This document shows positions 1 to 10,166 of a DNA stretch of 64,000 bases, in pieces. The stretch spans positions 1,012 to 65,011 of the forward strand of contig NZ_JH725026.1 of the NCBI RefSeq assembly GCF_000278135.1, read 5' to 3'. The translations under genes and the position numbers were made by a program. Numbering within the stretch: position 1 is the first letter of the stretch; each line of letters begins with the position of its first letter. The notes under the pieces were generated by a model, which made no database searches, was not told the DNA's origin, and saw nothing but the letters and a program-made list of their open reading frames with translations. This stretch comes from Candidatus Bartonella washoeensis Sb944nv (lineage in GTDB: Bacteria; Pseudomonadota; Alphaproteobacteria; Rhizobiales; Rhizobiaceae).

Positions 1-350
1 TGCGTATAATCAAAGTAAAAGGTTTCACCAAAATCAGTTCTGCTAACAACAAGTTGCTGTGGTTTTGCTAAACCATTTTTTATATCTGTTAAGTGATAAT
101 AAACAATATCACCAGCAGGATTATCTTCAAAACTTGCCTTATAAATGCTAAAAATTTCCTCATAACCAATTTCTCCTCCTTTATAATTTTTTAAAAAACC
201 TTTATAAGAAATTGTAAACTGCAAGCCGAGAATTTCTTCAGCCTCTTTAATCCGTACATCGCTAACTGCATCCTCTGCAGTACCGAAATTTATGATATCA
301 CTATATTTATCCACTAATTGTGCAACATCAGTTAAAGTATAAGTCTTCAT
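1..350 (-). CDS. cdiI: SUKH/SMI1-KNR4-type immunity protein (CdiI), partial
   Basis: The frame is open from the ATG at 350 to the window edge, so about 116 residues are visible and the C-terminus is missing. The start has a good ribosome site (GGAGAA) and lies only 20 bases after the cdiA stop. The protein starts MKTYTLTDVAQLVDKY. It then shows the SUKH pattern: an acidic helix (KEAEEILGLQF), a Y-K-x-F-L-x-x-Y-x-G-G-E-I core and a later YFDY strand. SUKH proteins are known immunity partners of polymorphic toxins, often HNH nucleases, which fits the LHH nuclease end of the preceding cdiA. Expected role: binds and neutralises the CdiA-CT of siblings in the cytoplasm. The family call is from pattern recognition; the cognate pairing is inferred from position. 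Confidence 0.8.
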   Translation of the reverse strand, partial: MKTYTLTDVAQLVDKYSDIINFGTAEDAVSDVRIKEAEEILGLQFTISYKGFLKNYKGGEIGYEEIFSIYKASFEDNPAGDIVYYHLTDIKNGLAKPQQLVVSRTDFGETFYFDYT

Positions 351-370
351 AATTTGTTCTCCATAAATTG

Positions 371-3300
371 TTATTTTTTAGCTTCTATATTTTTCTTTTC
401 ATAACCTTTAGCACGTTCTTTCCAGTACTCCATCCTCCATCTATCGAAAATATCTCTATCAATAGCTGATCCCATTGTATTAGGATTAATATGAATAGCA
501 GCAGTATTTTTTTTATGAAACTTATTGGTAACCTCTGCTATGGGACCATCATGTGTTTGCAGCATATGATGCAATTCAATGGGTCTATTATCAGCATCAA
601 GAGGAGCTCTTCCTGTTTTCATCCTCTCAATATTTGTACCTTTTACTTCTTTGCCGTTTACTGTCCAAGTAACAATTTTGTTAGGATCGAACAGATCTTC
701 TCTCTGATAGACTTTGTTTTTCTGAGTAATTTTTTCTCCCTTGTTCGTTATTTCAAACTCAACCTCAATGGGATCTGTTGACCAGAATTTTCTTTCCTGC
801 CCAAAATATTGAGTTGCAACAACTTCATCGCTCATCTTTCCTAGCGATTGAGCAACTTCCTTTCCTGCTTTTGCAATGTTTTTTTCAGCCTTAACAGAAA
901 GTTTAGCAAGAGTTTTTTCGGTAAGCTTGCCAATAAGCTTCGCACCACCCTTAGCTACACCAGCACCTCCCGCCACTAGGGATGCTGCATCGGTTAATAA
1001 TTTTCCAAGTTCAAGTCCAGCATGAAACGATCCGCTAATTCCCGCTCTTTGATATTCCTCCTCTAGATAATTAATACGCTCTAGATAAGACTGCTTTATT
1101 GTTTCTGTAACATTTCCACTCGTCACTAACTCTTTAAGCGCTTCCAATGTCTCTATGGGATGGCGCACCATTTGCCAAAAATCTTTACCCGTATCGTATA
1201 ATGCAGCTGGTATACCAGCGATCACACCTATCGAAAAAAACGTATCTTGTTGATCACCAATCTCGAGCCATTTTTCGTTAACATCTCTTCGACACCACTT
1301 ATCAGAACATTCCTCTAACTCTTTCTTCTTCTGAGCTTGTTGAGCGCTGCTGAGGTAGTTGTTTTCCGCAGCATTTCCAGCGGCATCCGCGCCAGCATTG
1401 ACATCACCCCCAGCAAGGGCAGTGGCAAGGCCGCCAGCAGCCCGTGCAACATTAATGGTGTGTTCTCTAAAGTCCGCAAACTGAGCATCAATTCTTGCCG
1501 TGATGCGGGCTTGCTCTTCCGGAGTGGGTGTGCGACCGTTTAGATCCCCCATTTCCTCTTTCACAATGCCTTGCACCCACAATTGAAACTGGAGCATAGC
1601 TGTGGCTTCGCCCACAGCCCCGCCGATAGCACCGGCAGAACAAGCGCCGCTCGCAACAGCACCTTTTAAGCAGCCAAGACCAGCATGGGCAACGATTTGT
1701 GTGACCGTGTCTATTTTGCCTTCAGCCTTGGCGGTACCGATTTCTTCCGCCAATGATTTGCCAACCGTATCAGACAGGGCGATGCGCAGATTGGTAATAA
1801 AGTTTTTATCAAGAGAGCCGCCCTCAAGAGCCGTTTGCACGCCTGTGCTAATGGCGGCTTTGATCAGGTTCTTTTCCGCTTCACGGGCGATACGATCAAC
1901 AAAAGGAGCGGTTTTTGGCAAAGATTGTCCAACACCAGCCATTTCTGTTATTTGACTGGTCAGACCTGCTGTTAACATCGACGAAACAATGCTGAGAACA
2001 GTCTTGGAAGAGCCAAGCTCATGCAATGCCGCAGCAATATCACCACGATTATTGATAAGCGCCACAGCGCTTTTGTTAATCAGTGCTTGGACACCTGCCT
2101 GTATCGCCGCATTCATGGCTGTGCTCGAGCCAACCCCTAAAGCACCGGTAATAGCACCGGCAGCTGTGGAAGCTGCTCCGCCCGTGGCGGCTGTGACAGC
2201 CAATGCCACGAGAGCCGCACCGGCTTCTGTTAATCCTTGGGCTTTATAATTCCAGTCTTTAAACTCAGCTCGAACTGCTTGCCAATCCACTTGCTTGGAT
2301 AGTTCTGGATCATCACGCAATTGCTTAATCCATGACAATCCTGGAGAGTGTGACAATTGCTCAAGAGATTGGTCTAAATCACCGGTTGCCTCATATTCAA
2401 CAACAATGCCATTGCCCGCATCAATTTTCATGCCACCCTTAGCATCTATGGTCACATGCTCGATGGTCTCCTTAAGGTAACCTTTGTCGCTCTCACTCCA
2501 CCACACAAGGTTTTCGTTACGCTGATAAGTGTCCTTAAAATCTTGATCCTTGTTGGTGAAGAGCTGGACCTTCCCCTCATCTGACGCAAGATGCATCTGA
2601 CCACCACTTGAGAGCCCTGCCGCACCAAGGATGAGATCCCCTTTTTGCGCATGCATGGAGAGATCTTTGCTAAAATCCACCGTGCTTTTGTTTGTGGTGA
2701 CTTCATTTGATTGTTGACGAAACTTATTCTTTTGCTTCGATTTGTCGCCTTCTTTGCCCCTAAGATCCAAATCAGAACTGCTAAAGCTTTGCACCGAAGT
2801 CAGCGTGAGAGCACCACCACTGATGAGATTCCCATCGCCCTTTCCTTTAACCTTAGCCCCATCCATGGTGAGAGTGCCATTCGTAACAATGTTAAGATCA
2901 TCCCCACTGTTAACTTCACTCAAACGGTGCTCACGGCTTTGGGCGTTATAATGCCCTTTTTCCAATGTCTGCGCATGTTCACTCTCTAGCTCTAACGCGC
3001 TAAAGTTAGCAGAACCATCGACAATCATCGTCATTGGACCGTCGCTGGTGAATTCCCCACCCTCTGCACCAAGATCACCAAGGGAGTGAATGTTTAATTC
3101 ATGATCAGAGAGAATTTGTCCCTTCTGCACAGCCCGATCAGCAAAACCATATTCATTTGTCTCACGGATTTTTGCCGTGCTATTGACAATAGTATTACCC
3201 GTCATGGTAACCGTATCACCATGAATAACACCGGAAGAATTGGCTAAAAGACCCCCACTGGTGAGCTCTACAGCTCCGGTAGCATCCAAAAAACCACCGT

Positions 3301-6300
3301 TATTGAACAAAGTTTGTGTGGTCGTCACCTGCAGTGCAACCTCACTCAACACAGCACCGCTATTGGTCAGACGGTCCGCATTTAAGCTGATCCCATTCCC
3401 TTTCAAACGCGCACTGGCTAAATCCCCTTGCGATCCTTGTGCATTGTTTATCCCTTGTTCTGAAGAGGACGTTTGCGCTAAATAAACGTGGGGTACCAAG
3501 ACCTCTTGTCCGTCGACAAGGTGTATCTCAAGCCAGATCATATCCTTTTTGATCCCAGCAATCTGCTGAGGCGTTAAGGGCTTGCCTAGCTCTAATCCCA
3601 AAGGACCTTGCTGCTCCACAGCATTGTCGTAGAGCCTTTGCATTTGAGCGTTAGGATCTTCACCATCAAGAAGAGTGCGATTGCCCGTCAGTTCAAAGAT
3701 TTGCTCCCCGACCAGACGATATTCAAAATAAGCATCCCCCAACCTTTTGAACACTTGCTCAGGCTTATAATTGCCAATCTTTTTTAAGTAATAGTCCGAA
3801 CCTAAAAATTTACTTGGATTGATAAAATCTGGACGCGTCTCAATGAAAAACGGCACATCCGGTGATTGTGTACCTGCCAATTCTGTCTTAACAGAGCCAA
3901 GCCCATCTTGCGTTGGCAGCTGTATAGATTCTGGTGTTGGTGTTTTTGTGCTTGGTGCAAAAAGTGCTTTGTGCTCCGTCAAACCATTGATAATGCCGTC
4001 TAATCGATCATTGCTGATCAACGGTTTAAAGCCATCAACGTCGGTATTTTTAACGCCAGTCAAGCTTTTATTGCCAGAGCTTAAGCCAATTTGACCGGCT
4101 CCCTCACGCACCGCATGATTGTCTAGAATTTCTGTAACCTTGACATCAAGAGTGCCACCCGCTTCAATCGTGCCATAAACCGCATCATAGGTACGTGTGA
4201 TTTTATCGAAAAAGGTAGGACCATCCCATTCTGCATCTGCACCGTTTATACATGCTGGATTTGTGAGACTACATTGCTTATGTCTGTAGCGTGTTTCAGT
4301 TACAATCTTGGTTGTTTCGATTAAATCGCGCCCCTCATTGAGCAGCGTATCGCACTGCATCTCAATATTGCCATTGGCAGCAATCAAGCTATAGCTGTTA
4401 CGGATATCGCCAGCATGAACCGTGAGATGGCGCCCTGCCAAAATCTGTGCTGCGTTATTGGTAAAATGAGGCTGCTGACGAATGATCGCGGTGTCGATAT
4501 TTTTCTTTATCTTTTGGTGATCAACGTTGGTTTTTTCCCAATCCCCTCGCACGTAACTGTGACCAACCACCTTATCAGTCACTTCAACCCCACCTTCACG
4601 CATATTGGTGAGTGAAGAGACATCGAAGATCATATCACCGGAGACAGCTTCTAAAAGACCCGAACTGTTGATGACATGACCAGCCCGCTCTCCACTAAAC
4701 CCGTGAATGGTTAAATTGTCTTCAGCAATGACATCGCCATGCTGATTAAGAAAAGAGCCATCTAAGGAGAGTGTTGCGGATTTCTGAGCATAAATCAGTC
4801 CGCTATTGCTCATATCCCCCGTTACATTGAGTGCAACCCCATCATCACTCGAACCAATACTACCGGCATTGTCCAAAACATCCGCGGTTAAAACAAAAGC
4901 GCCACCACTTTTGATAACCCCACCTTGTGCATTGAAAACCAAAGCAACTTGCTCCAGCAACGGATCATGATTTGCTGCTACAAGTGTAAAACTGTCACTG
5001 GCTAAAAGCTGTCCAAAATTTGCTAAAGAACCAAGATCCGCATCAACAACACTGCCCACTATGGTGCCGTGATTGCTTAAAACACCATGGCTATTGAGAG
5101 TAAGTTCTCCGCCTTGTGCTTCTATAAGCCCAGCTTGGTTAAGAGTGCCTGCCTTCAATGCCACATCATAAGCAGCAACCTCGCTTGTCTCACCCAGCGT
5201 CAAGGTACCATCGGTTGAAAGCTCTATCCGCTTTTGCGAAACAATACGCCCTGTTTGGTTCAAAGTGTTTTGCGCACGCAAAGCAATAGTGCCATTGCTT
5301 GCTATCGTACCGCTATTGGTTATATCACCGTGGCTTTCGAGAGTAAGTTCCTCACCTTGCGCTTCTATAAGCCCAGCTTGGTTAAGAGTACCTGCCTTCA
5401 ATGCCACATCATAGCCGCCAACTTGGCTTGTCTCACCCAGCGTCAAGGTACCATCGGTTGAAAGCTCTATCCGCTTTTGCGAAACAATACGCCCTGTTTG
5501 GTTTAGAGTGTTTTGTGCACTTACAGTGATTGCACTATTGCTTGCAAGCATACCGCTATTGGTTAAATCACCATGGCTGGTCAGTTGAAGATCACCACTG
5601 TCGCTCTCAATATATCCAGCCTGATGAATACTGTCCGCAACAACATTGACTACTCCTTGCGTAGAGAGCAAACTGTCGATATTCTCAAAAGCGCCAACAT
5701 CTATCAGCAAGCCACCACGTGCTAAAATGTAAGCTGTCCCCTCATGGAGTGTGGCATCCTGTTGTTCCTGCAACGATGTGTCTTGTTGTCCTGTATCTGT
5801 TGTCTCTGCGCCTTTATTGGTTAAAGACGCTGCTACAAGCTTCATCTCGCCGGTAAGACTCTTCAAAACACCCGCTTCATTGAGCACATGCCCAGCACGT
5901 TCCCTCTTCAGCCCACCTATAGTCAAATTCTCTTCGGCAATAATCTCGCCATGTTTATTGCTCAGAGCACCATCTAAGGACAATGCCATAGATTTTTTGG
6001 CGTAAATCAGCCCGCTATTGTTGACATCTCCTGCCACATTGAGAGCAACGCTCTCACCACTAGAACCAAGGGCACCGGCATTGTCTAATTGTCCTACTGA
6101 CAAGACAAAAATGCCGCCACTTTGAAGTACCCCTTCGGATGTATTCTCAAGAAAGGCTTGTTGTGGATCGGCGCCTTTTTGTGCACTTACCATCAGATGC
6201 AAATCACCGGTTGCAATAAACATACCTTGATTTGTAAATGCACCAGCATGAGCATTGATGCTTTCACCACGCATTGTGCCGCTATTTATGACCCCATTAC

Positions 6301-8116
6301 GCACCTGAAAGGTTAATGCTCCTTCTTGTGCTTCCACAGTCCCCGCTTGGGTTAAAGCATCAGCACTCAAAACTAAGTCATGACCTAAAAGCATACTGTC
6401 TGTGCTGGTTATAAGCATGCCCCCGGCTGTCAACGCAGCCTTCTGCACACTGACAATCTCACCTTTGTGACTCAATGCACCATGAGCATTCAGTGTGATC
6501 TCTCCATTGGAAAAAACACTGCCTTCTTGAACAAGATCACCGCTATGAGCATAAAGGTCAATTTTTTGCTCTGCCACTAAGTCGGCACGCGATGATACCT
6601 CTGCTGCTTCCACCAAAAGAAAGCCGCCGGCGCTATAATGGCCTGCACCTACAGTAAGCGCATCATCGGCTTTTAGAACAATATTCCCCTTGGCACCAAT
6701 ATGGTTGTTTAAAGCGCTGATTTGGTTGGTGTCAATTATCAAATCGCCAAGAGAAGAGACCCCTGTTTGATCATTGTCTTGCATACGGCTTAGAACAATT
6801 TTTGCTGCTTGGATCTCTAAAAGATCACCAGCTGCTATCCGCCCATCCCCCGCCTCAAGCTTCGCTACCTGTAAATGCAAAGAACCCGTCGCTGACTGTT
6901 GACCATCACTCCCAATACCGCTTGCTAAAAGAGCATGAGACTGGAGCTTGATCACATCGGCGCGCACATTAACAGTACCGCTTGCCGCAACGCGAGCATG
7001 CTCAGCCAATTCAACATGCTTCAAAGCCTTCAGTTCAACCGCTTCTTCTGAAAAAAGCAGATCTTTCACATGCACACTGTCGTGATGAGAATGAGCCTTC
7101 ACTACTCCTTTGGCACGTGCTTTGGCAAGCACCAGCTTGCCATCACTTGTCAACCTCATGGCGCCTGCATTGGCAACCATGTTGCCAAGCATCTTAACGC
7201 CAGCGCCTTTATCATTGGCAAGCACGCGGATCTGCCCTGCATACATTCCACCAAACTCACTGGAATCAATCGCCAATTCCGGCTCTTTGCCATCAGAACC
7301 AAGAGAAGTTGCTTCCCGCTTGTGATAATTAAAATGATTATGACCAGCAACAACAGCCAATTCCCCTTTGACTTGAATGGGACCTGCCACACTGATCTTG
7401 CGCGAAATAAGATCAAAAATATCCACTGTGCGCCCATCAGCCCCACGAACACCTATGGTGATGTTGCCGCCTTCAACGCGTAAACCACTCAAAGCACCAT
7501 CGGATCCAATGATCGGCTGTCCGGTTGATAAAGTCACCCGTGGTGTATTGATAAAACCACAACCGTTACACGTGATCCCATTGGGATTGGCGATAATAAC
7601 ATCAGCCATATGCCCATGTACTTCGCTCACGCCTTCAAGACGCGAGCGATTGGCACTCACCACTTCATTAAGAATAACCTTTGCTGCACCGGTATTACGT
7701 AAATTGCCATTTCCAGGCACCAATCCCCCAAGCTGTGAACGCGAAACCTCCTGGGTCGAATTGTTCAAAATCACACCATGGATATCAACATTGAAATTGT
7801 CATATTTGTTATGAGAAAGACCTTGTCCATTGGGGCGAACAATATCAATCAGCGGCACACCATTGCCTACTGCTCCCACCGTTGGACGGAAAACAGAGCC
7901 AACCCCATCAGCTGCTTTAATCCCTTGAGACACTTGTGTAACAGGACTTTGCGCTCCAAGCGCTTGCGCTTGCAATAACAAAGGCTGAAAGGCCAAGCAA
8001 AAACTTAAAACTAGCGAAAGCCCCTTCTGTGCCCCTCGCTGCAAAAGTCCCATGGCGCGCCATCCTGATTTGCGTCCATATCCCAATTTATGCTTTTGAT
8101 CTCTCAATCCCCGCAT
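371..8116 (-). CDS. cdiA: CdiA/FhaB-type contact-dependent inhibition exoprotein with LHH nuclease tip
   Basis: A 2,581-residue TpsA exoprotein. The N-terminus is a long basic region followed by a hydrophobic stretch (about 31-52), an extended signal peptide. The two-partner secretion domain follows, with NPNGI starting at 177. Residues of about 340-1,200 are beta-helical FHA repeats. Then come a DUF637-like region rich in Ala/Gly (about 1,960-2,175) and a VENN-type boundary reading AENN at 2250-2253. The remaining 330 residues are the variable toxic tip, with a hydrophobic entry-like segment and a nuclease core with L2515-H2516-H2517, a later TGxxxE-less H-rich segment and NPNT. This matches the LHH family of HNH/Endo VII nucleases. 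It follows cdiB by about 90 bases and precedes a SUKH gene, the standard cdiBAI order. Nuclease activity is inferred from the family; the frame is intact. Confidence 0.93.
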   Translation of the reverse strand: MRGLRDQKHKLGYGRKSGWRAMGLLQRGAQKGLSLVLSFCLAFQPLLLQAQALGAQSPVTQVSQGIKAADGVGSVFRPTVGAVGNGVPLIDIVRPNGQGLSHNKYDNFNVDIHGVILNNSTQEVSRSQLGGLVPGNGNLRNTGAAKVILNEVVSANRSRLEGVSEVHGHMADVIIANPNGITCNGCGFINTPRVTLSTGQPIIGSDGALSGLRVEGGNITIGVRGADGRTVDIFDLISRKISVAGPIQVKGELAVVAGHNHFNYHKREATSLGSDGKEPELAIDSSEFGGMYAGQIRVLANDKGAGVKMLGNMVANAGAMRLTSDGKLVLAKARAKGVVKAHSHHDSVHVKDLLFSEEAVELKALKHVELAEHARVAASGTVNVRADVIKLQSHALLASGIGSDGQQSATGSLHLQVAKLEAGDGRIAAGDLLEIQAAKIVLSRMQDNDQTGVSSLGDLIIDTNQISALNNHIGAKGNIVLKADDALTVGAGHYSAGGFLLVEAAEVSSRADLVAEQKIDLYAHSGDLVQEGSVFSNGEITLNAHGALSHKGEIVSVQKAALTAGGMLITSTDSMLLGHDLVLSADALTQAGTVEAQEGALTFQVRNGVINSGTMRGESINAHAGAFTNQGMFIATGDLHLMVSAQKGADPQQAFLENTSEGVLQSGGIFVLSVGQLDNAGALGSSGESVALNVAGDVNNSGLIYAKKSMALSLDGALSNKHGEIIAEENLTIGGLKRERAGHVLNEAGVLKSLTGEMKLVAASLTNKGAETTDTGQQDTSLQEQQDATLHEGTAYILARGGLLIDVGAFENIDSLLSTQGVVNVVADSIHQAGYIESDSGDLQLTSHGDLTNSGMLASNSAITVSAQNTLNQTGRIVSQKRIELSTDGTLTLGETSQVGGYDVALKAGTLNQAGLIEAQGEELTLESHGDITNSGTIASNGTIALRAQNTLNQTGRIVSQKRIELSTDGTLTLGETSEVAAYDVALKAGTLNQAGLIEAQGGELTLNSHGVLSNHGTIVGSVVDADLGSLANFGQLLASDSFTLVAANHDPLLEQVALVFNAQGGVIKSGGAFVLTADVLDNAGSIGSSDDGVALNVTGDMSNSGLIYAQKSATLSLDGSFLNQHGDVIAEDNLTIHGFSGERAGHVINSSGLLEAVSGDMIFDVSSLTNMREGGVEVTDKVVGHSYVRGDWEKTNVDHQKIKKNIDTAIIRQQPHFTNNAAQILAGRHLTVHAGDIRNSYSLIAANGNIEMQCDTLLNEGRDLIETTKIVTETRYRHKQCSLTNPACINGADAEWDGPTFFDKITRTYDAVYGTIEAGGTLDVKVTEILDNHAVREGAGQIGLSSGNKSLTGVKNTDVDGFKPLISNDRLDGIINGLTEHKALFAPSTKTPTPESIQLPTQDGLGSVKTELAGTQSPDVPFFIETRPDFINPSKFLGSDYYLKKIGNYKPEQVFKRLGDAYFEYRLVGEQIFELTGNRTLLDGEDPNAQMQRLYDNAVEQQGPLGLELGKPLTPQQIAGIKKDMIWLEIHLVDGQEVLVPHVYLAQTSSSEQGINNAQGSQGDLASARLKGNGISLNADRLTNSGAVLSEVALQVTTTQTLFNNGGFLDATGAVELTSGGLLANSSGVIHGDTVTMTGNTIVNSTAKIRETNEYGFADRAVQKGQILSDHELNIHSLGDLGAEGGEFTSDGPMTMIVDGSANFSALELESEHAQTLEKGHYNAQSREHRLSEVNSGDDLNIVTNGTLTMDGAKVKGKGDGNLISGGALTLTSVQSFSSSDLDLRGKEGDKSKQKNKFRQQSNEVTTNKSTVDFSKDLSMHAQKGDLILGAAGLSSGGQMHLASDEGKVQLFTNKDQDFKDTYQRNENLVWWSESDKGYLKETIEHVTIDAKGGMKIDAGNGIVVEYEATGDLDQSLEQLSHSPGLSWIKQLRDDPELSKQVDWQAVRAEFKDWNYKAQGLTEAGAALVALAVTAATGGAASTAAGAITGALGVGSSTAMNAAIQAGVQALINKSAVALINNRGDIAAALHELGSSKTVLSIVSSMLTAGLTSQITEMAGVGQSLPKTAPFVDRIAREAEKNLIKAAISTGVQTALEGGSLDKNFITNLRIALSDTVGKSLAEEIGTAKAEGKIDTVTQIVAHAGLGCLKGAVASGACSAGAIGGAVGEATAMLQFQLWVQGIVKEEMGDLNGRTPTPEEQARITARIDAQFADFREHTINVARAAGGLATALAGGDVNAGADAAGNAAENNYLSSAQQAQKKKELEECSDKWCRRDVNEKWLEIGDQQDTFFSIGVIAGIPAALYDTGKDFWQMVRHPIETLEALKELVTSGNVTETIKQSYLERINYLEEEYQRAGISGSFHAGLELGKLLTDAASLVAGGAGVAKGGAKLIGKLTEKTLAKLSVKAEKNIAKAGKEVAQSLGKMSDEVVATQYFGQERKFWSTDPIEVEFEITNKGEKITQKNKVYQREDLFDPNKIVTWTVNGKEVKGTNIERMKTGRAPLDADNRPIELHHMLQTHDGPIAEVTNKFHKKNTAAIHINPNTMGSAIDRDIFDRWRMEYWKERAKGYEKKNIEAKK
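5096..5581 (-). repeat. Tandem 243-bp repeat inside cdiA (2 units)
   Basis: Units at 5096-5338 and 5339-5581 are offset by exactly 243 bases (81 codons). Long stretches are identical, for example the segment coding TLNQAGLIEAQG and the one coding GRIVSQKRIELSTDGTLTLG. They correspond to residues of about 846-926 and 927-1007. Because the period is a multiple of three, gain or loss of units keeps the frame. Confidence 0.9.
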
Positions 8117-8207
8117 CTTTTACTCCTCAAAAATCTTCTATCTCTTTGTAAAAAATGACCCTCAATGGGTATAAACAGCGAAGCGATATTTTTACCGCCT
8201 CTTTACC

Positions 8208-9971
8208 CTAAAACCTTAACAGAGCCCGCATTTGAAAAACCCCTGTTGCGTTGTCCTTCTCTCTTGGTGTCGATTGGATCAAAATATTTGAATAGGACAG
8301 ATCCATATCCAAAATCTCTCCAGTTGCATGAAAACCTAGAGTTGCCCCAACGAGGCTACCGCCAAAACTGTTTTTACTTGCATCATTGGCGGCGCTGCCT
8401 AAATCAAGCGCTACATAAGGGGCAAATTGTCTCATAAATTTACGTCCCCTTTGCGAAGAAAAACCCGGCAATAACAGCGACAATTCATTGCGCCAAAACA
8501 TGGCATTATTGCCATAATAAATCGCCTCACGCACCCCGCGCACAGATGAACTACCACCAAGCGACATTTGCTCTGAACTAAACAACGTATCGGGTGATAA
8601 TTGTCCTGAAAACAGCGTGTTATAGCGGAAATTAAACTGATGTAGAGAAAAGGGACGCACATAGCCTAGGGAAAAAGACAATTTAGAAAATTGCCCTTTG
8701 GGTGCATTTTTTGTTGAAGTTTCTTGAGCTTTATCATCATAAGCACCCAAAATTGCCAATCCCTTATGAAACCCTATATGAGCACTTAATTCTCCTCCCA
8801 GCCACTTGCGCGAATGATCAAGCTCAAAGGTGGCAATAGCAAGTTTACGACTGGTGACATCAACCTTGCTGCCCATAATAAAATTATCAGAATATTTCCA
8901 TGTTAACCGTCCTGTAAGCCATGTCTTCCCCTCTTGATCACGGTCGATAACCCGTGAAATCCATGGTGTAAGCGATAAAGACTTGCCCGATGTTAAAATG
9001 TCAGAAAATATTCCCTTAATACTCGAATGATATTGGCTCCATGTGCCATCAAAACCCGTTGTCCAAGTGCCATAGGGAAGAGAAAAAGAGCCCGTTACCG
9101 TACCACTATTGGGACGATTTTGGGAGAAGTGATATGGTCCACCATCCATGGAACGCTGATAGCTGAAGGACCATTGATCATTGGAACCTAACAGATCATC
9201 AAAAGAAAGGCTCACGCGCGTTTGGTAAAGTCCTGTCGCTTTAGCGCCAAGATTATCACTGGAAAAACTGAGAAGCCAAGGTTTTTGTTTTTCAATATGA
9301 ACATCGAGTATGGAACCACCCGAATTGCCACCAGCACCAAGATTTATGGTGGCTTGGCGTGAAAAAAGCCGATTGATTTGATCAAGACCTTGCTCTATCG
9401 AGCGTAGATTGACCGGTTTCCCAATAAGATTTGGAAAAGCCGTGATGATTTCTTCTTGAAATCTCCTCTCAACTTTATGCCCATCAAGGATAATATCTTC
9501 TATCACACCTTCAACGACAACAATCTTGAGATGACCGCCGCTTAAATCTTGCTCGGGTAAATAAGCCCGCACCGCAATATAGCCACGCTTCATATAAAGC
9601 TTAGTCACTGCTTTGAGCACTTTGTTGATTTCGGCAATACCAAGACACCGCCCTTCCCAAAGAGAAATGGCATCATGAAGGTCAGCGTGAGAAATTAACT
9701 GAGCGCCAACAAATTCAATGCTTTTGATCAGCAAACAGGTTTTTCCTGTTGAAGTACCATAGAGAGCTGTGGAGTCATCATCCGGCAAAGATATCCCAGG
9801 CATTTCTTTCCTACGGTGTAATTGCTGAAAACGTTGTTGTTGTGTTTGTTGTCGTTGGATGCTCTCTGATTGATTAATTGCTTTCTCACGAATGTTTTGT
9901 GCAAAAAGCGGTAAAGAAAAAAAGCACAAAAAAGCCGTGACAAGCACAAAAGAAAATGAAGAACAACGCAT
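8208..9971 (-). CDS. cdiB: CdiB/ShlB-type outer-membrane two-partner secretion transporter
   Basis: 587 residues, usual for TpsB proteins. A signal peptide (about 1-24, ending LPLFAQ) is followed by a Gln-rich stretch. Two POTRA domains come next (about 75-240, with the typical RGY-type segment MKRGYIAVRAYLPEQ and LKIVVVEG). The C-terminal part is a 16-strand barrel with a VRG motif in SSSVRGVREAIYYG, the conserved loop-6 signature, and it ends with an aromatic residue (LLRF). It secretes and presents the adjacent CdiA on the cell surface. The start codon overlaps the stop of the small upstream ORF by one base (TAATG), which implies translational coupling. Confidence 0.94.
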   Translation of the reverse strand: MRCSSFSFVLVTAFLCFFSLPLFAQNIREKAINQSESIQRQQTQQQRFQQLHRRKEMPGISLPDDDSTALYGTSTGKTCLLIKSIEFVGAQLISHADLHDAISLWEGRCLGIAEINKVLKAVTKLYMKRGYIAVRAYLPEQDLSGGHLKIVVVEGVIEDIILDGHKVERRFQEEIITAFPNLIGKPVNLRSIEQGLDQINRLFSRQATINLGAGGNSGGSILDVHIEKQKPWLLSFSSDNLGAKATGLYQTRVSLSFDDLLGSNDQWSFSYQRSMDGGPYHFSQNRPNSGTVTGSFSLPYGTWTTGFDGTWSQYHSSIKGIFSDILTSGKSLSLTPWISRVIDRDQEGKTWLTGRLTWKYSDNFIMGSKVDVTSRKLAIATFELDHSRKWLGGELSAHIGFHKGLAILGAYDDKAQETSTKNAPKGQFSKLSFSLGYVRPFSLHQFNFRYNTLFSGQLSPDTLFSSEQMSLGGSSSVRGVREAIYYGNNAMFWRNELSLLLPGFSSQRGRKFMRQFAPYVALDLGSAANDASKNSFGGSLVGATLGFHATGEILDMDLSYSNILIQSTPREKDNATGVFQMRALLRF

Positions 9972-10153
9972 TAATTTCTGCTCTCAAAATGAGAAGCAAA
10001 ACAAAACGCCTTATCATCTCCAAAAGGAAAATAACGAACCGCGTAACAATCTTTTAATTTTTTGATGAGAGCATTGTTTTTAGAACCGACGTAAAGAGCA
10101 TAAAACGCATTGACCGCACCATATATACCCGCTTTATTGGTTGCGTAAGTCAT
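9971..10153 (-). CDS. Small ORF translationally coupled to cdiB, unknown function
   Basis: A 60-residue frame starting MTYATNKAGIYGAVNAFYAL and ending HFESRN. I do not recognise the family; no signal peptide or clear membrane helix is visible. I chose the ATG at 10153 because it follows a poly-G ribosome site at the right distance; a GTG at 10168 would extend it by five residues through the G tract. Its stop overlaps the cdiB start (TAATG), so it is probably the first gene of the CDI operon or a translated leader. It could also be the remnant of a larger gene. Confidence 0.55.
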   Translation of the reverse strand: MTYATNKAGIYGAVNAFYALYVGSKNNALIKKLKDCYAVRYFPFGDDKAFCFASHFESRN

Positions 10154-10158
10154 AATAT

Positions 10159-10166
10159 CCCCCCCC
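10159..10166 (-). promoter_or_regulatory. G8 homopolymer acting as ribosome binding site
   Basis: Eight consecutive G on the minus strand lie five bases before the ATG at 10153. They form the only purine-rich Shine-Dalgarno candidate for the first ORF of the cdi operon. Homopolymeric G tracts of this length are prone to slippage. Confidence 0.6.

Noticed and set aside
7070-7483. Plus-strand frames of 70-145 codons within cdiA
   Set aside because: Shadows of the repetitive, GC-richer cdiA coding strand; no start signals or motifs.
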